Assembly (NCBI RefSeq): GCF_049532905.1
Contig: NZ_CP064032.1
Coordinates: 3,720,001 to 3,784,000 of the forward strand
Direction: 5' to 3'
Length of the DNA: 64,000 bases
DNA from: Dyella_B nitratireducens
GTDB taxonomy: Bacteria; Pseudomonadota; Gammaproteobacteria; Xanthomonadales; Rhodanobacteraceae
Of this stretch, positions 17,072-26,998 are shown one piece after another; the stretch's first letter is position 1, and every line of letters starts with the position of its first letter. The position numbers and the translations under genes are program-made. Below the pieces are notes generated by a model. The model saw only the letters and a list, made by a program, of their open reading frames with translations. It was not told where the DNA came from and ran no database searches.

Positions 17072-17832
17072 GCGCCAACCTCGACGCGCGGCCCGATCAG
17101 CGCATCCAGCCGCTGTTCGTCTTCGCGGCGCAGGCGTTCAAAAGTTTCCTCATCGACCACGCGCCCGTCGAACAGGCGCACCTTGCGCTGGGCGAAGTCG
17201 GCATAGCGTGCATCGTGCGTGACCATGCACAGGGTGGCGCCGCCTTGATGCAACTCGTTGAGCAATTGCATCACCGCTTCGCCGTTGCGTGAATCGAGGT
17301 TGCCGGTGGGTTCGTCGGCGAGCAGGATGGCCGGCTTGCCCACCAGTGCACGCGCGACCGCAACACGCTGTTGCTGGCCACCGGAAAGCTGCGCCGGATA
17401 GTGCCGTGCGCGGTGCGCCATGCTGACGCGTTCCAGCGCCTCTTGCACACGCGCACGTCGTTCGTGCGCGTCGATGCCGCCGCGATAGGTGAGCGGCAAT
17501 TCCACGTTTTCCTGCACGGTGAGATCGCCGATCAGGTTGAAGGCCTGGAAGATGAAGCCGATTTCCGCATTGCGAATGCGTGCGCGCTGCGCGGCGTTGA
17601 GCGCACTGACATCATGGCCATTCAAGACATAGATGCCGGTACTGGCGGTATCGAGCAAACCCAGGATCGACAGCAAGGTGGTCTTGCCGCAGCCGGAAGG
17701 GCCGGAGATGGAAACGAATTCGCCGCGGCGTATGTTCAGGTGCACGTCGCTAAGGGCATGCGTTTCCACTTCATCGGCCTGGAAGACTTTGCGGATGCCC
17801 GTGAGCGTAATGACGGCGTTCGGCTGGGTCAT
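17068..17832 (-). CDS. ABC transporter ATP-binding protein (MacB/LolD-type)
   Basis: The 254-residue ATPase has Walker A SGPSGCGKT (43-51), the Q-loop, signature LSGGQQQRVAVARAL and Walker B LLADEPTGNLD. The QQQRVAVARAL and GNLDS pattern is typical of LolD/FtsE/MacB-class ATPases that drive FtsX-like permeases. It lies between the adaptor gene (35 bp gap) and the first permease gene (4 bp overlap). The last about 30 residues (EETFERLRREDEQRLDALIG) are a charged extension beyond the usual end. Confidence 0.95.
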   Translation of the reverse strand: MTQPNAVITLTGIRKVFQADEVETHALSDVHLNIRRGEFVSISGPSGCGKTTLLSILGLLDTASTGIYVLNGHDVSALNAAQRARIRNAEIGFIFQAFNLIGDLTVQENVELPLTYRGGIDAHERRARVQEALERVSMAHRARHYPAQLSGGQQQRVAVARALVGKPAILLADEPTGNLDSRNGEAVMQLLNELHQGGATLCMVTHDARYADFAQRKVRLFDGRVVDEETFERLRREDEQRLDALIGPRVEVGA

Positions 17833-17867
17833 GGTTTTACCCTAGGAGTTGGTTTCATTCGCATCAC

Positions 17868-19121
17868 TCACTTCACCCTGATGCGCTCATATTTATCCCA
17901 CTGACTGGTGTCGGACAGAATCACCTGATCGCCTGCCTGCAAACCATGCATGATCTGCACACGATCGACCGATGCCGCGCCGATCCGCACCGGCACACGC
18001 GTGGCGACATGGCTGGCCGGGTCGAGCCGGAACAGGCCGAGGTCGCTATCGGCACGCGCCAGGGCTGGGCGTCCGACCGATAACACGTTGTCCAGCTTCG
18101 CGATCAGGATGCGCCCGTCGACCGACAGATCCGGCCGTGCGCCGGGCGGCAAAGGACCGGTCACGTTCACATCCACCTGCACGCTGCCGTTGCGCACCGC
18201 CGGATCGATGCGCTCGACCTTGCCGCTGGCGATGCCGTTATGCGTATCCACATCGACCGACATACCCAGGTTCACATCCTTGACCTCCACTTCCGGAACC
18301 TGCAAGCGCGCCATCAGCACATCGGGGCGCGCCACGCGAGCGAGATTGGTGCCGGCCGCCACCTGGGCGCCTTCCTGCACGGCAACCTCCTGCAATACGC
18401 CGACAATACCGGCCTTGAGGTTCAGGGCGTCAGCCTGGTGCTGGCGCAAGGCCAAGTTGCTCCGTTGCTGCAGCAGGCTGGCACGTACGGCATCCATCTG
18501 CGCCTTCATGCCGGCGGTGAAGCCGTCGACGCGTTGCCGCTCCACTTCGACCTGTGATTGCAATTGCGCTACCGCAATCTTTTGCTGCTCGTAATCCACT
18601 TCTGGAATTGCGTGCACCTCAATCGCCTGCGCATAGGCTTCGCTCTTCACCTTCGCCGACGCGCAATCGGACTTGGCGCGCGACAAAGCTGCGCGCGCAT
18701 CCAGGAGTTGCGAGTTGAGTTCCGCCTGCTTGGCAGCAACGTCGGCCTCCGCCGCAGCGACTTGCGCTTGAGCGTTATGCAAGGCGTCCTCCACGCCAGG
18801 GTCGGACAGGCGCATCAGCACGGTATCGGGCTGAACCTGCGCGCCAGGTAGCACCAGGATTTGCTCCACCTGTGCCGACGTTGCCGCCGCCAGCCAGCGG
18901 CTTTCACGCGGCACCAGGGTGCCGCTGGCGTTGACCTCGCGCAGCATCGGCCCACGTTGCACGGTGTCGATCCAGAGGCTCGCGCGGTCGACGTCGGGCA
19001 AGGCGGGGTCCAGGCGCAGCACGAACAGCGTCAGGCCCAGCACAACGATGGCGATGGCTGCTCCGATCAGGTGAGTCTTGCGTCGCTTGCGTAATTTCAG
19101 GGCGGGGTTGGCAATATCCAT
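17868..19121 (-). CDS. HlyD/MacA-type periplasmic adaptor subunit
   Basis: The 417-residue protein has an N-terminal membrane anchor (about 17-37) after a basic stretch, a lipoyl/barrel-sandwich half (about 70-105), a long Ala/Gln-rich coiled-coil hairpin (about 110-235), the second lipoyl half (AGIVGVLQEVAVQEGAQVAAGT) and beta-barrel domains. This is the RND/MacA adaptor layout. It would link the permeases to an outer-membrane channel. It is the first gene of the exporter unit. There is no clear Shine-Dalgarno sequence, and the predicted sigma-54 start falls about 1 nt before the ATG, so the transcript may be leaderless. Confidence 0.9.
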   Translation of the reverse strand: MDIANPALKLRKRRKTHLIGAAIAIVVLGLTLFVLRLDPALPDVDRASLWIDTVQRGPMLREVNASGTLVPRESRWLAAATSAQVEQILVLPGAQVQPDTVLMRLSDPGVEDALHNAQAQVAAAEADVAAKQAELNSQLLDARAALSRAKSDCASAKVKSEAYAQAIEVHAIPEVDYEQQKIAVAQLQSQVEVERQRVDGFTAGMKAQMDAVRASLLQQRSNLALRQHQADALNLKAGIVGVLQEVAVQEGAQVAAGTNLARVARPDVLMARLQVPEVEVKDVNLGMSVDVDTHNGIASGKVERIDPAVRNGSVQVDVNVTGPLPPGARPDLSVDGRILIAKLDNVLSVGRPALARADSDLGLFRLDPASHVATRVPVRIGAASVDRVQIMHGLQAGDQVILSDTSQWDKYERIRVK

Positions 19122-19133
19122 GCGGAGCTTATG

Positions 19134-19148
19134 GCAATCGCCGTGCCA
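19134..19148 (-). promoter_or_regulatory. Sigma-54 (-24/-12) promoter of the exporter operon
   Basis: On the minus strand the sequence reads TGGCAC-GGCGA-TTGC, preceded by T and thus fitting YTGGCACG-N4-TTGC; only the base after TTGC (C instead of A or T) departs from consensus. It lies 13-27 bp before the adaptor ATG. An NtrC-type activator is encoded downstream on the same strand. Confidence 0.75.
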
Positions 19149-19214
19149 AGCGCCGGAGGGTTGAAAATCAAGGACTTTGCGAACTCATGCGTGGGAGGCT
19201 GTCCGTTTTCGGAT

Positions 19215-19231
19215 GGTTCCATGGCGGAACC
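19215..19231. promoter_or_regulatory. Candidate upstream activator site for the sigma-54 promoter
   Basis: GGTTCC-ATGGC-GGAACC is a perfect 6-bp inverted repeat centred about 100 bp upstream of the predicted transcript start. That is the usual distance for NtrC-type enhancer sites. Only one copy is visible, so this is tentative. Confidence 0.35.
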
Positions 19232-19306
19232 GGACGTTGCATAGATTGGGTTTGCAGCGCATGGCGCGTACTTAAGCACTCATCTCGATCACCGCGAAAG
19301 ATTATT

Positions 19307-19354
19307 CCCTCCCCTGCTAGCGCAGGGGAGGGAGCGCATCATGGCAAGTGTCGC
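19307..19354. repeat. Hairpin repeat, family 3, copy A
   Basis: An 11-bp stem CCCTCCCCTGC / GCAGGGGAGGG with a TAGC loop is followed by a conserved tail GCGCATCATGGCAAGTGTCG. The same hairpin-plus-tail occurs at 29520-29564. It lies just after the stop of the UPF0114 gene and could also act as a terminator. Confidence 0.7.
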
Positions 19355-19356
19355 GA

Positions 19357-19986
19357 TCAATGCTCCTCGGTCACCTTCGCGAGGTGCGCGTGCATGATTC
19401 GATCGGTCCAGGCTATCCCGATCGCGGAAAGAATGAAAACCACATGGATGATGGTCTGCCACATCACGCCGATGGGCGTCAGCGTGGCGCACTTGAGCAT
19501 GCTGCCGCCTTCATTCGCCTGTGCGATGCTGATCAGCATCTCGGGCGAACAAAATGGCAGGCCGGTCAAGGTGCCGGCGGCGATGAACGTTTTGAGCAGG
19601 TGAATGGATGAAATGCCGATGATCGCCATCGCCAGTTTCACCTTCAGCACGGATGCGTTGACATGTGACAACCATTCCGGCTGATCCGGGTGGCCTTCCA
19701 GGCCCAGCCGCGATACGAAGGTTTCGTAGCCGCCGACGATTACCATGATCAGCAGGTTGGAAATCATCACCACGTCGATCAGGCCGAGCACGATCAACAT
19801 GATTTCCTGCTCGCCCAGGCTGGGCGCCTCATGGATCAGGTGCCACAGCTCTTTGCCGAACAAATACACGTACACGCACTGCGCCACGATCAGGCCGACA
19901 TAGAGCGGCAGTTGCAGCCAGCGTGAGCTGAAGATCAGCAGCGGCAGTGGGCCGAGGCGGGGTCGAGGATGGAGAGGTTGATCCAT
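19357..19986 (-). CDS. UPF0114 (YqhA-like) inner membrane protein
   Basis: The 209-residue protein has about four membrane helices (near 25-47, 63-85, 115-140 and 160-190). The segment VMISNLLIMVIVGGYETFVS and the region VNASVLKVKLAMAIIGISSIHLLKTFI match the YqhA/TIGR00645 family. Its function is unknown. It is slightly longer than the 164-residue E. coli protein because of a longer C-terminus. It stands alone, with a REPIN upstream and hairpin repeat family 3 at its 3' end. Confidence 0.88.
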   Translation of the reverse strand: MDQPLHPRPRLGPLPLLIFSSRWLQLPLYVGLIVAQCVYVYLFGKELWHLIHEAPSLGEQEIMLIVLGLIDVVMISNLLIMVIVGGYETFVSRLGLEGHPDQPEWLSHVNASVLKVKLAMAIIGISSIHLLKTFIAAGTLTGLPFCSPEMLISIAQANEGGSMLKCATLTPIGVMWQTIIHVVFILSAIGIAWTDRIMHAHLAKVTEEH

Positions 19987-20046
19987 AAAAGCTTTCTCGT
20001 CTGAGAAGAATTCCTAATTATGTTGTCGCCATTGTTGCGGGAACGC

Positions 20047-20119
20047 GTAGGTTGGGGTGCAAACCCCAACATTGCCATCTTCCGAGCACCACGATGTTGG
20101 GGTTTGCACCCCAACCTAC
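20047..20119. repeat. GTAG-REP inverted doublet (REPIN), copy 3
   Basis: Both REPs are intact: GTAG-GTTGGGGT-GCAA-ACCCCAAC and its inverse. The right end lies 2 bp from the ppc stop codon. Confidence 0.88.
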
Positions 20120-20121
20120 GC

Positions 20122-22827
20122 TCATCCCGTGTTTTGCAGCCCTTGCGCCACTCCGTTGACGCACGCCACCAGCGCACGCAGCAGATGATCGTCACTGCGA
20201 TCACTTGTGCGCCAGCGCTGCAGCAAATCCACCTGCAGCAAGCTCATCGGATCGACGTAAGGATTGCGCAGGCGGATCGACAGCGACAAACGCGGATCGT
20301 CGCGCAGCAACTCATTGCTGTTCTTGAGCTTGAGCAGCCAGTGGCGAGTGCGTTCGAATTCCTCGCGAATCAATCCGAAGAACGGGTCATGCAATGACCC
20401 TGCAAGCTTGGAGAATGCTTCGGCAATATCCAGGTCGCACTTGGCCAGCACCATCTCCACGTCATCCAACGCGTTGGCAAAGAACGGCCAATCGCGGGCC
20501 ATTTCCATCAGGACGGCTTCGCCATGCTCGGCAACCGCTGCCTCAAGCGCCGTGCCCAGGCCATACCAGCCGGTGATGATGGAACGGCATTGCGTCCAGG
20601 CGAATACCCACGGAATGGCACGCAGGTCTTCCACACCGCGCATGCTGCGCCGACGCGAAGGACGCGAGCCGAGCGCCATCTGTTCGATGACATCGATCGG
20701 CGTGGCGGCACGGAAGTAGTCGACGAAACCCTCACGGTCGACGAAGGCACGATAGGCGCGCCGGCTTTCCGCTGCCGTGGCGGTCATGATGTCGCGCCAA
20801 TGGGCTTCGCGCGGGTCTTCGTCGCGCGGGCGCACGCTGGCGCGCAACACGGCGCCGACGGTCTGTTCCAGATTACGCAGCGCGAGTGCGCGAATACCGT
20901 ATTTGCGATGGATCACTTCACCTTGTTCGGTCACGCGCAGGATGCCGTTGACTGAACCACGCGGCGAGGACATCAACGCTGGCGTGATGCGCGCACCACC
21001 ACGGCTGGCCGAACCGCCGCGGCCGTGGAAGAACGCAAGGCGAATACCGGCTTGTTGCGCCACGTCCAGCAATTCCACTTGCGCGCGCTGCAAACCCCAG
21101 CGCGACGCCAGCGTGCCGCCGTCCTTGCCGCTGTCGGAATAACCCAGCATCACCCACTGGCAATCGTCGCGCGCGCGCAGATGGTCGCGATAGACAGGAT
21201 CGTCGAGCAACGCGCGCAGGGTGTTGGGTGCGTTTTTCAGATCGTCGACGGTTTCGAAGAGCGGTGCGATGTCGAGCGGAACGTGTGTTGCATTGGCGAG
21301 ACCGCCATATCTGGCCAATGCCAGCACGGCCAGCACGTCGGCAGCCGAACGAGCCATGCTGATGATGTACAGACCGGTCGCGTCCACACCATAACGCTGA
21401 CGTGACTCGTGCAAGGTGGCGAACACCGCGCGCAGGGATTCCGCTTGTGCTTCGTCGGTTTTTTCAAGCGCGCATTCGCCACCTGCATACGGGCGCAACG
21501 TGGCGACGCGTTCTGCTGGTGAACGCTGCGTCCACGTTTCGTCGCGCAGCAAGGCAGCCAGCGCATCATCATGCACGCGCGAATCCTGCCGCACGTCCAG
21601 GCGCGCCATGTGAAAACCGAAGGTGCGCACGCGCCAGATCAAGCGGCGCACGGCATACGCACCCGCGTTGAGGCCGCGATGATCGATCAGGCCATGCACG
21701 ATCAGCAGCAAGTCATCGATCAATTCATCGGCGGACTGATAACCCTCTGCATGCCCATCTTCGAGCGTGGCTTCGAGCCGTGCCCGAATCAACGTGAGCA
21801 GGCAGCGATACGGCATGTCTGCATGGCGCGGACGAATGGTGGCGGCGGCACGGGGGAACTGTTCGCGATAATCTGCCAGCCGCTTCAGCAGCGAAGGTTC
21901 GAACGCCACGCGGTCATCGGTCTGGCTGAGCAGACGCGCCAGCACATCGACGTCCGCGATGTAATGCTCCAGCACGTGCGCGCGCTGCGTGGCCAGGCTG
22001 TTGGCAATGGTGTCGGCACCGACGTTCGGGTTGCCATCCATGTCGCCACCTACCCAGGTGGCAAAGCTCAACAAGCGTGGCAACGGCACGGCCACACCAT
22101 AGACATCCTGCAAACCGTCGGCGAGCAGTTCGTAGAACGCGGGCACGATGCGGTAGATCGGATTGGCGAGGTAGAAGCCAACGTGATGGTGCTCGTCCTG
22201 CACGCTGGGCCGGATCGGCGAAGCCTCAGCCGTCTGCCAGCCGGCCGACAGCGCCATGAAGATGCGGTCGTCGTCTTCCTTGCGTTCTTGCGGCGTACGG
22301 GTGGGATCGAAGTTGTCGACCAGCGCGCGCACGACTGCCTGCTCTTTTTCGAGCAAGGAGCGGCGGATGGCTTCGGTGGGATGCGCCGTGAATACCGGCT
22401 CCACCTTCAGCTTGTACAGCCATTGCAGCAGCTCATCGGCACCTACGCCTTGCTCCTTCAAGCGTTGCAACACGTCGAACAGCGATTCGGGCTGCGCCGT
22501 GCCGCTTTCGCGCTGGTAGTCGCGGCGACGGCGGATGCGGTGCACGCGCTCGGCGGTGTTCACCGCCTGGAAGTAGGTGGCGAACCCCCGGGCCAGCGCC
22601 TCGGCGGCTTCGGGGTCCAGCCCGGCCAGCGATTCGGCCAGGTCATCCACGGCGCGGCCTTCACGGCGGCGGCGGATGGACGCGGTGCGCACCTGCTCCA
22701 CGCGCTGGAAGAAGCCCTCGCCGCCCTGCTCGGCCAGCATGCGTCCCACCATCGCGCCGAGCCGGTGCACGTCTTCGCGCAGCGGGCCGTCGTGGGGCAG
22801 GAATTCAGGGTCGCGAGTGGCTTCCAT
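20122..22827 (-). CDS. ppc: Phosphoenolpyruvate carboxylase
   Basis: The 901-residue enzyme carboxylates PEP with bicarbonate to oxaloacetate, replenishing the TCA cycle. Hallmarks are present: VFTAHPTE with the catalytic His, GYSDSGKDGG, the PEP-binding loop FHGRGGSASRGG, and the invariant C-terminal QNTG. The length equals the bacterial norm (about 880-900). It is divergent from ahcY, with the SAH riboswitch of ahcY in the shared gap. A REPIN sits at its 3' end. Confidence 0.98.
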   Translation of the reverse strand: MEATRDPEFLPHDGPLREDVHRLGAMVGRMLAEQGGEGFFQRVEQVRTASIRRRREGRAVDDLAESLAGLDPEAAEALARGFATYFQAVNTAERVHRIRRRRDYQRESGTAQPESLFDVLQRLKEQGVGADELLQWLYKLKVEPVFTAHPTEAIRRSLLEKEQAVVRALVDNFDPTRTPQERKEDDDRIFMALSAGWQTAEASPIRPSVQDEHHHVGFYLANPIYRIVPAFYELLADGLQDVYGVAVPLPRLLSFATWVGGDMDGNPNVGADTIANSLATQRAHVLEHYIADVDVLARLLSQTDDRVAFEPSLLKRLADYREQFPRAAATIRPRHADMPYRCLLTLIRARLEATLEDGHAEGYQSADELIDDLLLIVHGLIDHRGLNAGAYAVRRLIWRVRTFGFHMARLDVRQDSRVHDDALAALLRDETWTQRSPAERVATLRPYAGGECALEKTDEAQAESLRAVFATLHESRQRYGVDATGLYIISMARSAADVLAVLALARYGGLANATHVPLDIAPLFETVDDLKNAPNTLRALLDDPVYRDHLRARDDCQWVMLGYSDSGKDGGTLASRWGLQRAQVELLDVAQQAGIRLAFFHGRGGSASRGGARITPALMSSPRGSVNGILRVTEQGEVIHRKYGIRALALRNLEQTVGAVLRASVRPRDEDPREAHWRDIMTATAAESRRAYRAFVDREGFVDYFRAATPIDVIEQMALGSRPSRRRSMRGVEDLRAIPWVFAWTQCRSIITGWYGLGTALEAAVAEHGEAVLMEMARDWPFFANALDDVEMVLAKCDLDIAEAFSKLAGSLHDPFFGLIREEFERTRHWLLKLKNSNELLRDDPRLSLSIRLRNPYVDPMSLLQVDLLQRWRTSDRSDDHLLRALVACVNGVAQGLQNTG

Positions 22828-22927
22828 TGAGGCCTCCGATGGTCAGTCCCCTAGCCTACCTAATTTATGCGGCAGTGCGGCAATCCATTCGTCATAAGCC
22901 GTGTTCTATGGCTAGAATGGACGTCTT

Positions 22928-23002
22928 CGCCGAGGGGCGCTGCGACCGTAGGGAACTGCTACGGCCAGGCTCGGTGGATGCCTCGAATGCAACGGCGCTC
23001 AT
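22928..23002 (+). promoter_or_regulatory. SAH riboswitch upstream of ahcY
   Basis: Core sequence matches the SAH riboswitch: CCGAGG, GGGCGCTGCGAC, a hairpin CCGTAG/CTACGG, CCAGGCTCGG and the 3' part CAACGGCGCTCA. P1 pairs 22930-22934 with 22970-22974. The pseudoknot pairs GGGCGC (22935-22940) with GCGCTC (22995-23000). In known cases S-adenosylhomocysteine binding turns expression on, which fits ahcY as the SAH-clearing enzyme. Confidence 0.95.
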
Positions 23003-23043
23003 GACGCGATTCCGCGTCGGCCTGGCCTCCCGGGCCGGGTTTT
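23003..23043 (+). promoter_or_regulatory. Tandem hairpins after the SAH aptamer (likely expression platform)
   Basis: GACGCG-ATTC-CGCGTC (23003-23018) is followed by CGGCCTGG-CCTC-CCGGGCCG (23018-23037) and GGTTTT. The second resembles a short intrinsic terminator with only four T residues. It could stop transcription unless SAH binding refolds the leader. Confidence 0.5.
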
Positions 23044-23070
23044 CCCCATGAGAATCGGAGACATCCCTCC

Positions 23071-24504
<1,434 letters not shown>

Positions 24505-24516
24505 TTGCTCCACGCT

Positions 24517-24548
24517 CCCTCTCCCCTTTGGGGGAGAGGGTTGGGGTG
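24517..24548. repeat. Hairpin repeat, family 4, after ahcY (terminator-like)
   Basis: A perfect 10-bp stem CCCTCTCCCC / GGGGAGAGGG with a TTTG loop is followed by TTGGGGTGA. The same hairpin and tail occur at 55399-55434 after maeB, in the same orientation relative to the upstream gene. Confidence 0.75.
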
Positions 24549-24578
24549 AAGAGCAACCTCGCCTCAATGCATAACTAC

Positions 24579-24712
24579 ACCTCACCGTCATTCCGGCGAA
24601 AGCCGGAATCCAGTTTAAATATGCGTCCGAAGGACCCAACATTTTTTATGTTGAGTGCTACGCACAACGTATTTGCACTGGATTCCGGCTTTCGCCGGAA
24701 TGACGGTGAGGT
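24579..24712. repeat. 134-bp MITE-like element of the second family
   Basis: Two perfect 36-bp inverted arms (24579-24614 and 24677-24712) each contain the hairpin ATTCCGGC-GAAA-GCCGGAAT. They enclose 62 bp with a small CAACAT/ATGTTG hairpin. No coding capacity is present. Confidence 0.85.
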
Positions 24713-24747
24713 ATATCTAAGCATTTCGTACAAACAAGCAACGCGCC

Positions 24748-26883
24748 TCAATGGCGCAAACTCAGATTCGTTTTCCGCACAGCATCAATGAATCCATTAA
24801 ACGGAATATCGGTAATCCCCACCAACCCGGTATGACTGTTCTCCCCATCAAGCAACCGCCCCGTAACCGGTTCATCGACGTACTCGAACCAGTGCGTTCC
24901 AACGATTGCCGGATCGCTCGCCGCCGCCTGCACATAGCGCGCATAAGCCGCACCGCGCTGATCTTCGGTCCACACTGATACGACACCTTTGCCGAACGGA
25001 CCACGATCACCCGAGCCAAAATGAAACTCGGTGATCATCATCGGCTTGTCGAGCTTATGTATGGCATCGAGATCGACACCGTGCTGCGGCAGATCCGCAT
25101 AGATGTTGAAGCTAATCACATCGCAATACTTCGCGCACGATGCCACCGCTTCCGGCGTATTCACCGCAAAGCGTCCACCCAGGAAAAGATGATGCGGGTC
25201 GTGGCGGTGGATCGCTGCCGCGACGAGGCCGAAATATTGATCGGCATAGCGTCGCAACCAGGCGCTGTAATCGTCAGCAATGGCTGGATAAGCTGCATTC
25301 GGTTCCGGCGCGGGGAAATTCGCTACATCCAGCGCTGACCAATCACCGAGCGCAATGCCCCATGCGGCGGCCAACTTCGATGCCGCGCCATATTTCTTCT
25401 TCAGCATGGCGATGAACGCCTGCTTGGCCGCACTTTGCGCTTTACCGTGCAACGTGCCCATCGCCAAGCCCCAACGCCCCTGCGGTCCCTGCCCTGCCCA
25501 CGCCAGTTCGTTGTCGGCGTAGTAACCGAGCAACCAGGGATCATCACCCGATGCGGCAGTGTCTTGTGCCACCGATTGTTCGACCGCTTGCGCAAAGCGC
25601 GGATCGAAGGGGTCGGGCATACGCCCCCAATAATCATAGCCACTGGAAACGTTGCCGAACGGGCCATGGATGGAGATCGACAAGGTGTAAGCCAGGCGAT
25701 GTTGCTCGGTCAGCGCCTTATCGCTCCAATTGCCGATGGTGTTGAAACCCCACGCTTGCAAACGATCTAGCGTGCGCTTACGCCACGCGGCCAGCCAATC
25801 GGCACCATCCACGCGATAGAGATTCGCCTCGTAGAAATCGAACCAGCGTCCGTGATTGGCACCGAGACCCGCACTCGCAGCGCGTTCGGCATCACGCGTG
25901 TCGCTGCTCCCATAGAACGCGCTCCATAGTGATTGATCCGGCGGCAGATTCACGAACATCGATTCGCGCCCTTGCACATAAGTGCGCGTGTCATGGGATG
26001 TCACCGTGTTGAGGCCCAGCGAGAAGAACGCATGTCCGTCAGGCGTAACGAGCCACCAGCGGCCATTCGCTTTTTGCGTATGAAACCAGCCGGTGCGTGT
26101 CAGCGGAATGTCCTCGCGGCCACCGTACGCATCCAAACCCTGACGTTCGGTCAACTGGGTTTGCAAGCGCTTCTGCTCTTCAGCGTGTGCGCTGCGCAAA
26201 GCAGCATCGCTGTCGATCTTTTCCGGCCAATGGCCGCGCGTGTATTGGCCCCATTGATCGACGATGCCGCGATAAGCGTCCTGCACGGCTGAATCACCCC
26301 TACTTGTTTCCAGCTTGCCCAGCAGCAACTCCTGCACCGCCTGCGGTGCCGGCATGCCAAGGCGAATGTCGTGCACCTGTGCGAGATCGATCGCTCCCTC
26401 CACGATCCCGGCAACGAAAACGGTATGCCCATGATCATCGAACGGCATCGGTGGCCCTACCTGCATGCCGAATGCGCGCGACGACGTGGCATGCAAAGGA
26501 ATGATCAGCGTTTGTGCCGGTCCGGCGGGCAGACCGATCTGAGCATGCAAGCGCTGACCCGCGGTGCCATCGATCGTCACATCCAGCGTCACCGCCCACG
26601 GCATCGCGTTCTGCACCTGGATTTGCAGCGTGCCCTGCCCGTTCCAATTCGACACGCCAGCTGCAGGTGTGATGACGATCTGCGGCTGACCGACCGGTTG
26701 AAACGCGTAACGCTGTAAAGGCGTGCCATGCGCATCGCGTTCGACCTGGCTGGTGCGTTGCACTTGTTGCAATTGGATATTTGCCGGCATGGATGACGCC
26801 GCCAGATCTGCAACATCTGCAGCAGTGCTACGGAACGACAACAGTCCCAGCACCAGTCCAGCGCATGGCACGATGAATTTCAT
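24748..26883 (-). CDS. Secreted glycoside hydrolase, GH50-like (beta-agarase type)
   Basis: The 711-residue protein has a Sec signal peptide (cleavage near TAA at about 22), an N-terminal beta-rich carbohydrate-binding-like region (about 60-170) and a TIM-barrel domain from about 260. The barrel shows AWGFNTIGNWSD, the acid/base segment GYYADNELAW and the nucleophile segment MMITEFHFGS, the pattern of GH50 exo-agarases and related GH-A enzymes. The natural substrate may be another galactan or a plant or algal glycan rather than agarose. A GH67 enzyme is encoded 4 kb away, so glycan use is a local theme, but the genes are not in one operon. Confidence 0.75.
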   Translation of the reverse strand: MKFIVPCAGLVLGLLSFRSTAADVADLAASSMPANIQLQQVQRTSQVERDAHGTPLQRYAFQPVGQPQIVITPAAGVSNWNGQGTLQIQVQNAMPWAVTLDVTIDGTAGQRLHAQIGLPAGPAQTLIIPLHATSSRAFGMQVGPPMPFDDHGHTVFVAGIVEGAIDLAQVHDIRLGMPAPQAVQELLLGKLETSRGDSAVQDAYRGIVDQWGQYTRGHWPEKIDSDAALRSAHAEEQKRLQTQLTERQGLDAYGGREDIPLTRTGWFHTQKANGRWWLVTPDGHAFFSLGLNTVTSHDTRTYVQGRESMFVNLPPDQSLWSAFYGSSDTRDAERAASAGLGANHGRWFDFYEANLYRVDGADWLAAWRKRTLDRLQAWGFNTIGNWSDKALTEQHRLAYTLSISIHGPFGNVSSGYDYWGRMPDPFDPRFAQAVEQSVAQDTAASGDDPWLLGYYADNELAWAGQGPQGRWGLAMGTLHGKAQSAAKQAFIAMLKKKYGAASKLAAAWGIALGDWSALDVANFPAPEPNAAYPAIADDYSAWLRRYADQYFGLVAAAIHRHDPHHLFLGGRFAVNTPEAVASCAKYCDVISFNIYADLPQHGVDLDAIHKLDKPMMITEFHFGSGDRGPFGKGVVSVWTEDQRGAAYARYVQAAASDPAIVGTHWFEYVDEPVTGRLLDGENSHTGLVGITDIPFNGFIDAVRKTNLSLRH

Positions 26884-26926
26884 TCGTCATTCCTGGTACG
26901 TCCGCGATGAGGCTAGGATGATAATC

Positions 26927-26998
26927 GTAGGTTGGGGTGCAAACCCCAACATTGCCGTATCTTTAGCACCCGATGTTGGGGTTTGCACCCCAACCTAC
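26927..26998. repeat. GTAG-REP inverted doublet (REPIN), copy 4, supplying a stop codon
   Basis: Two intact REPs face each other. The right arm reads GTAGG on the minus strand, and its TAG (26995-26997) is the stop codon of the amino acid permease gene. Confidence 0.88.
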
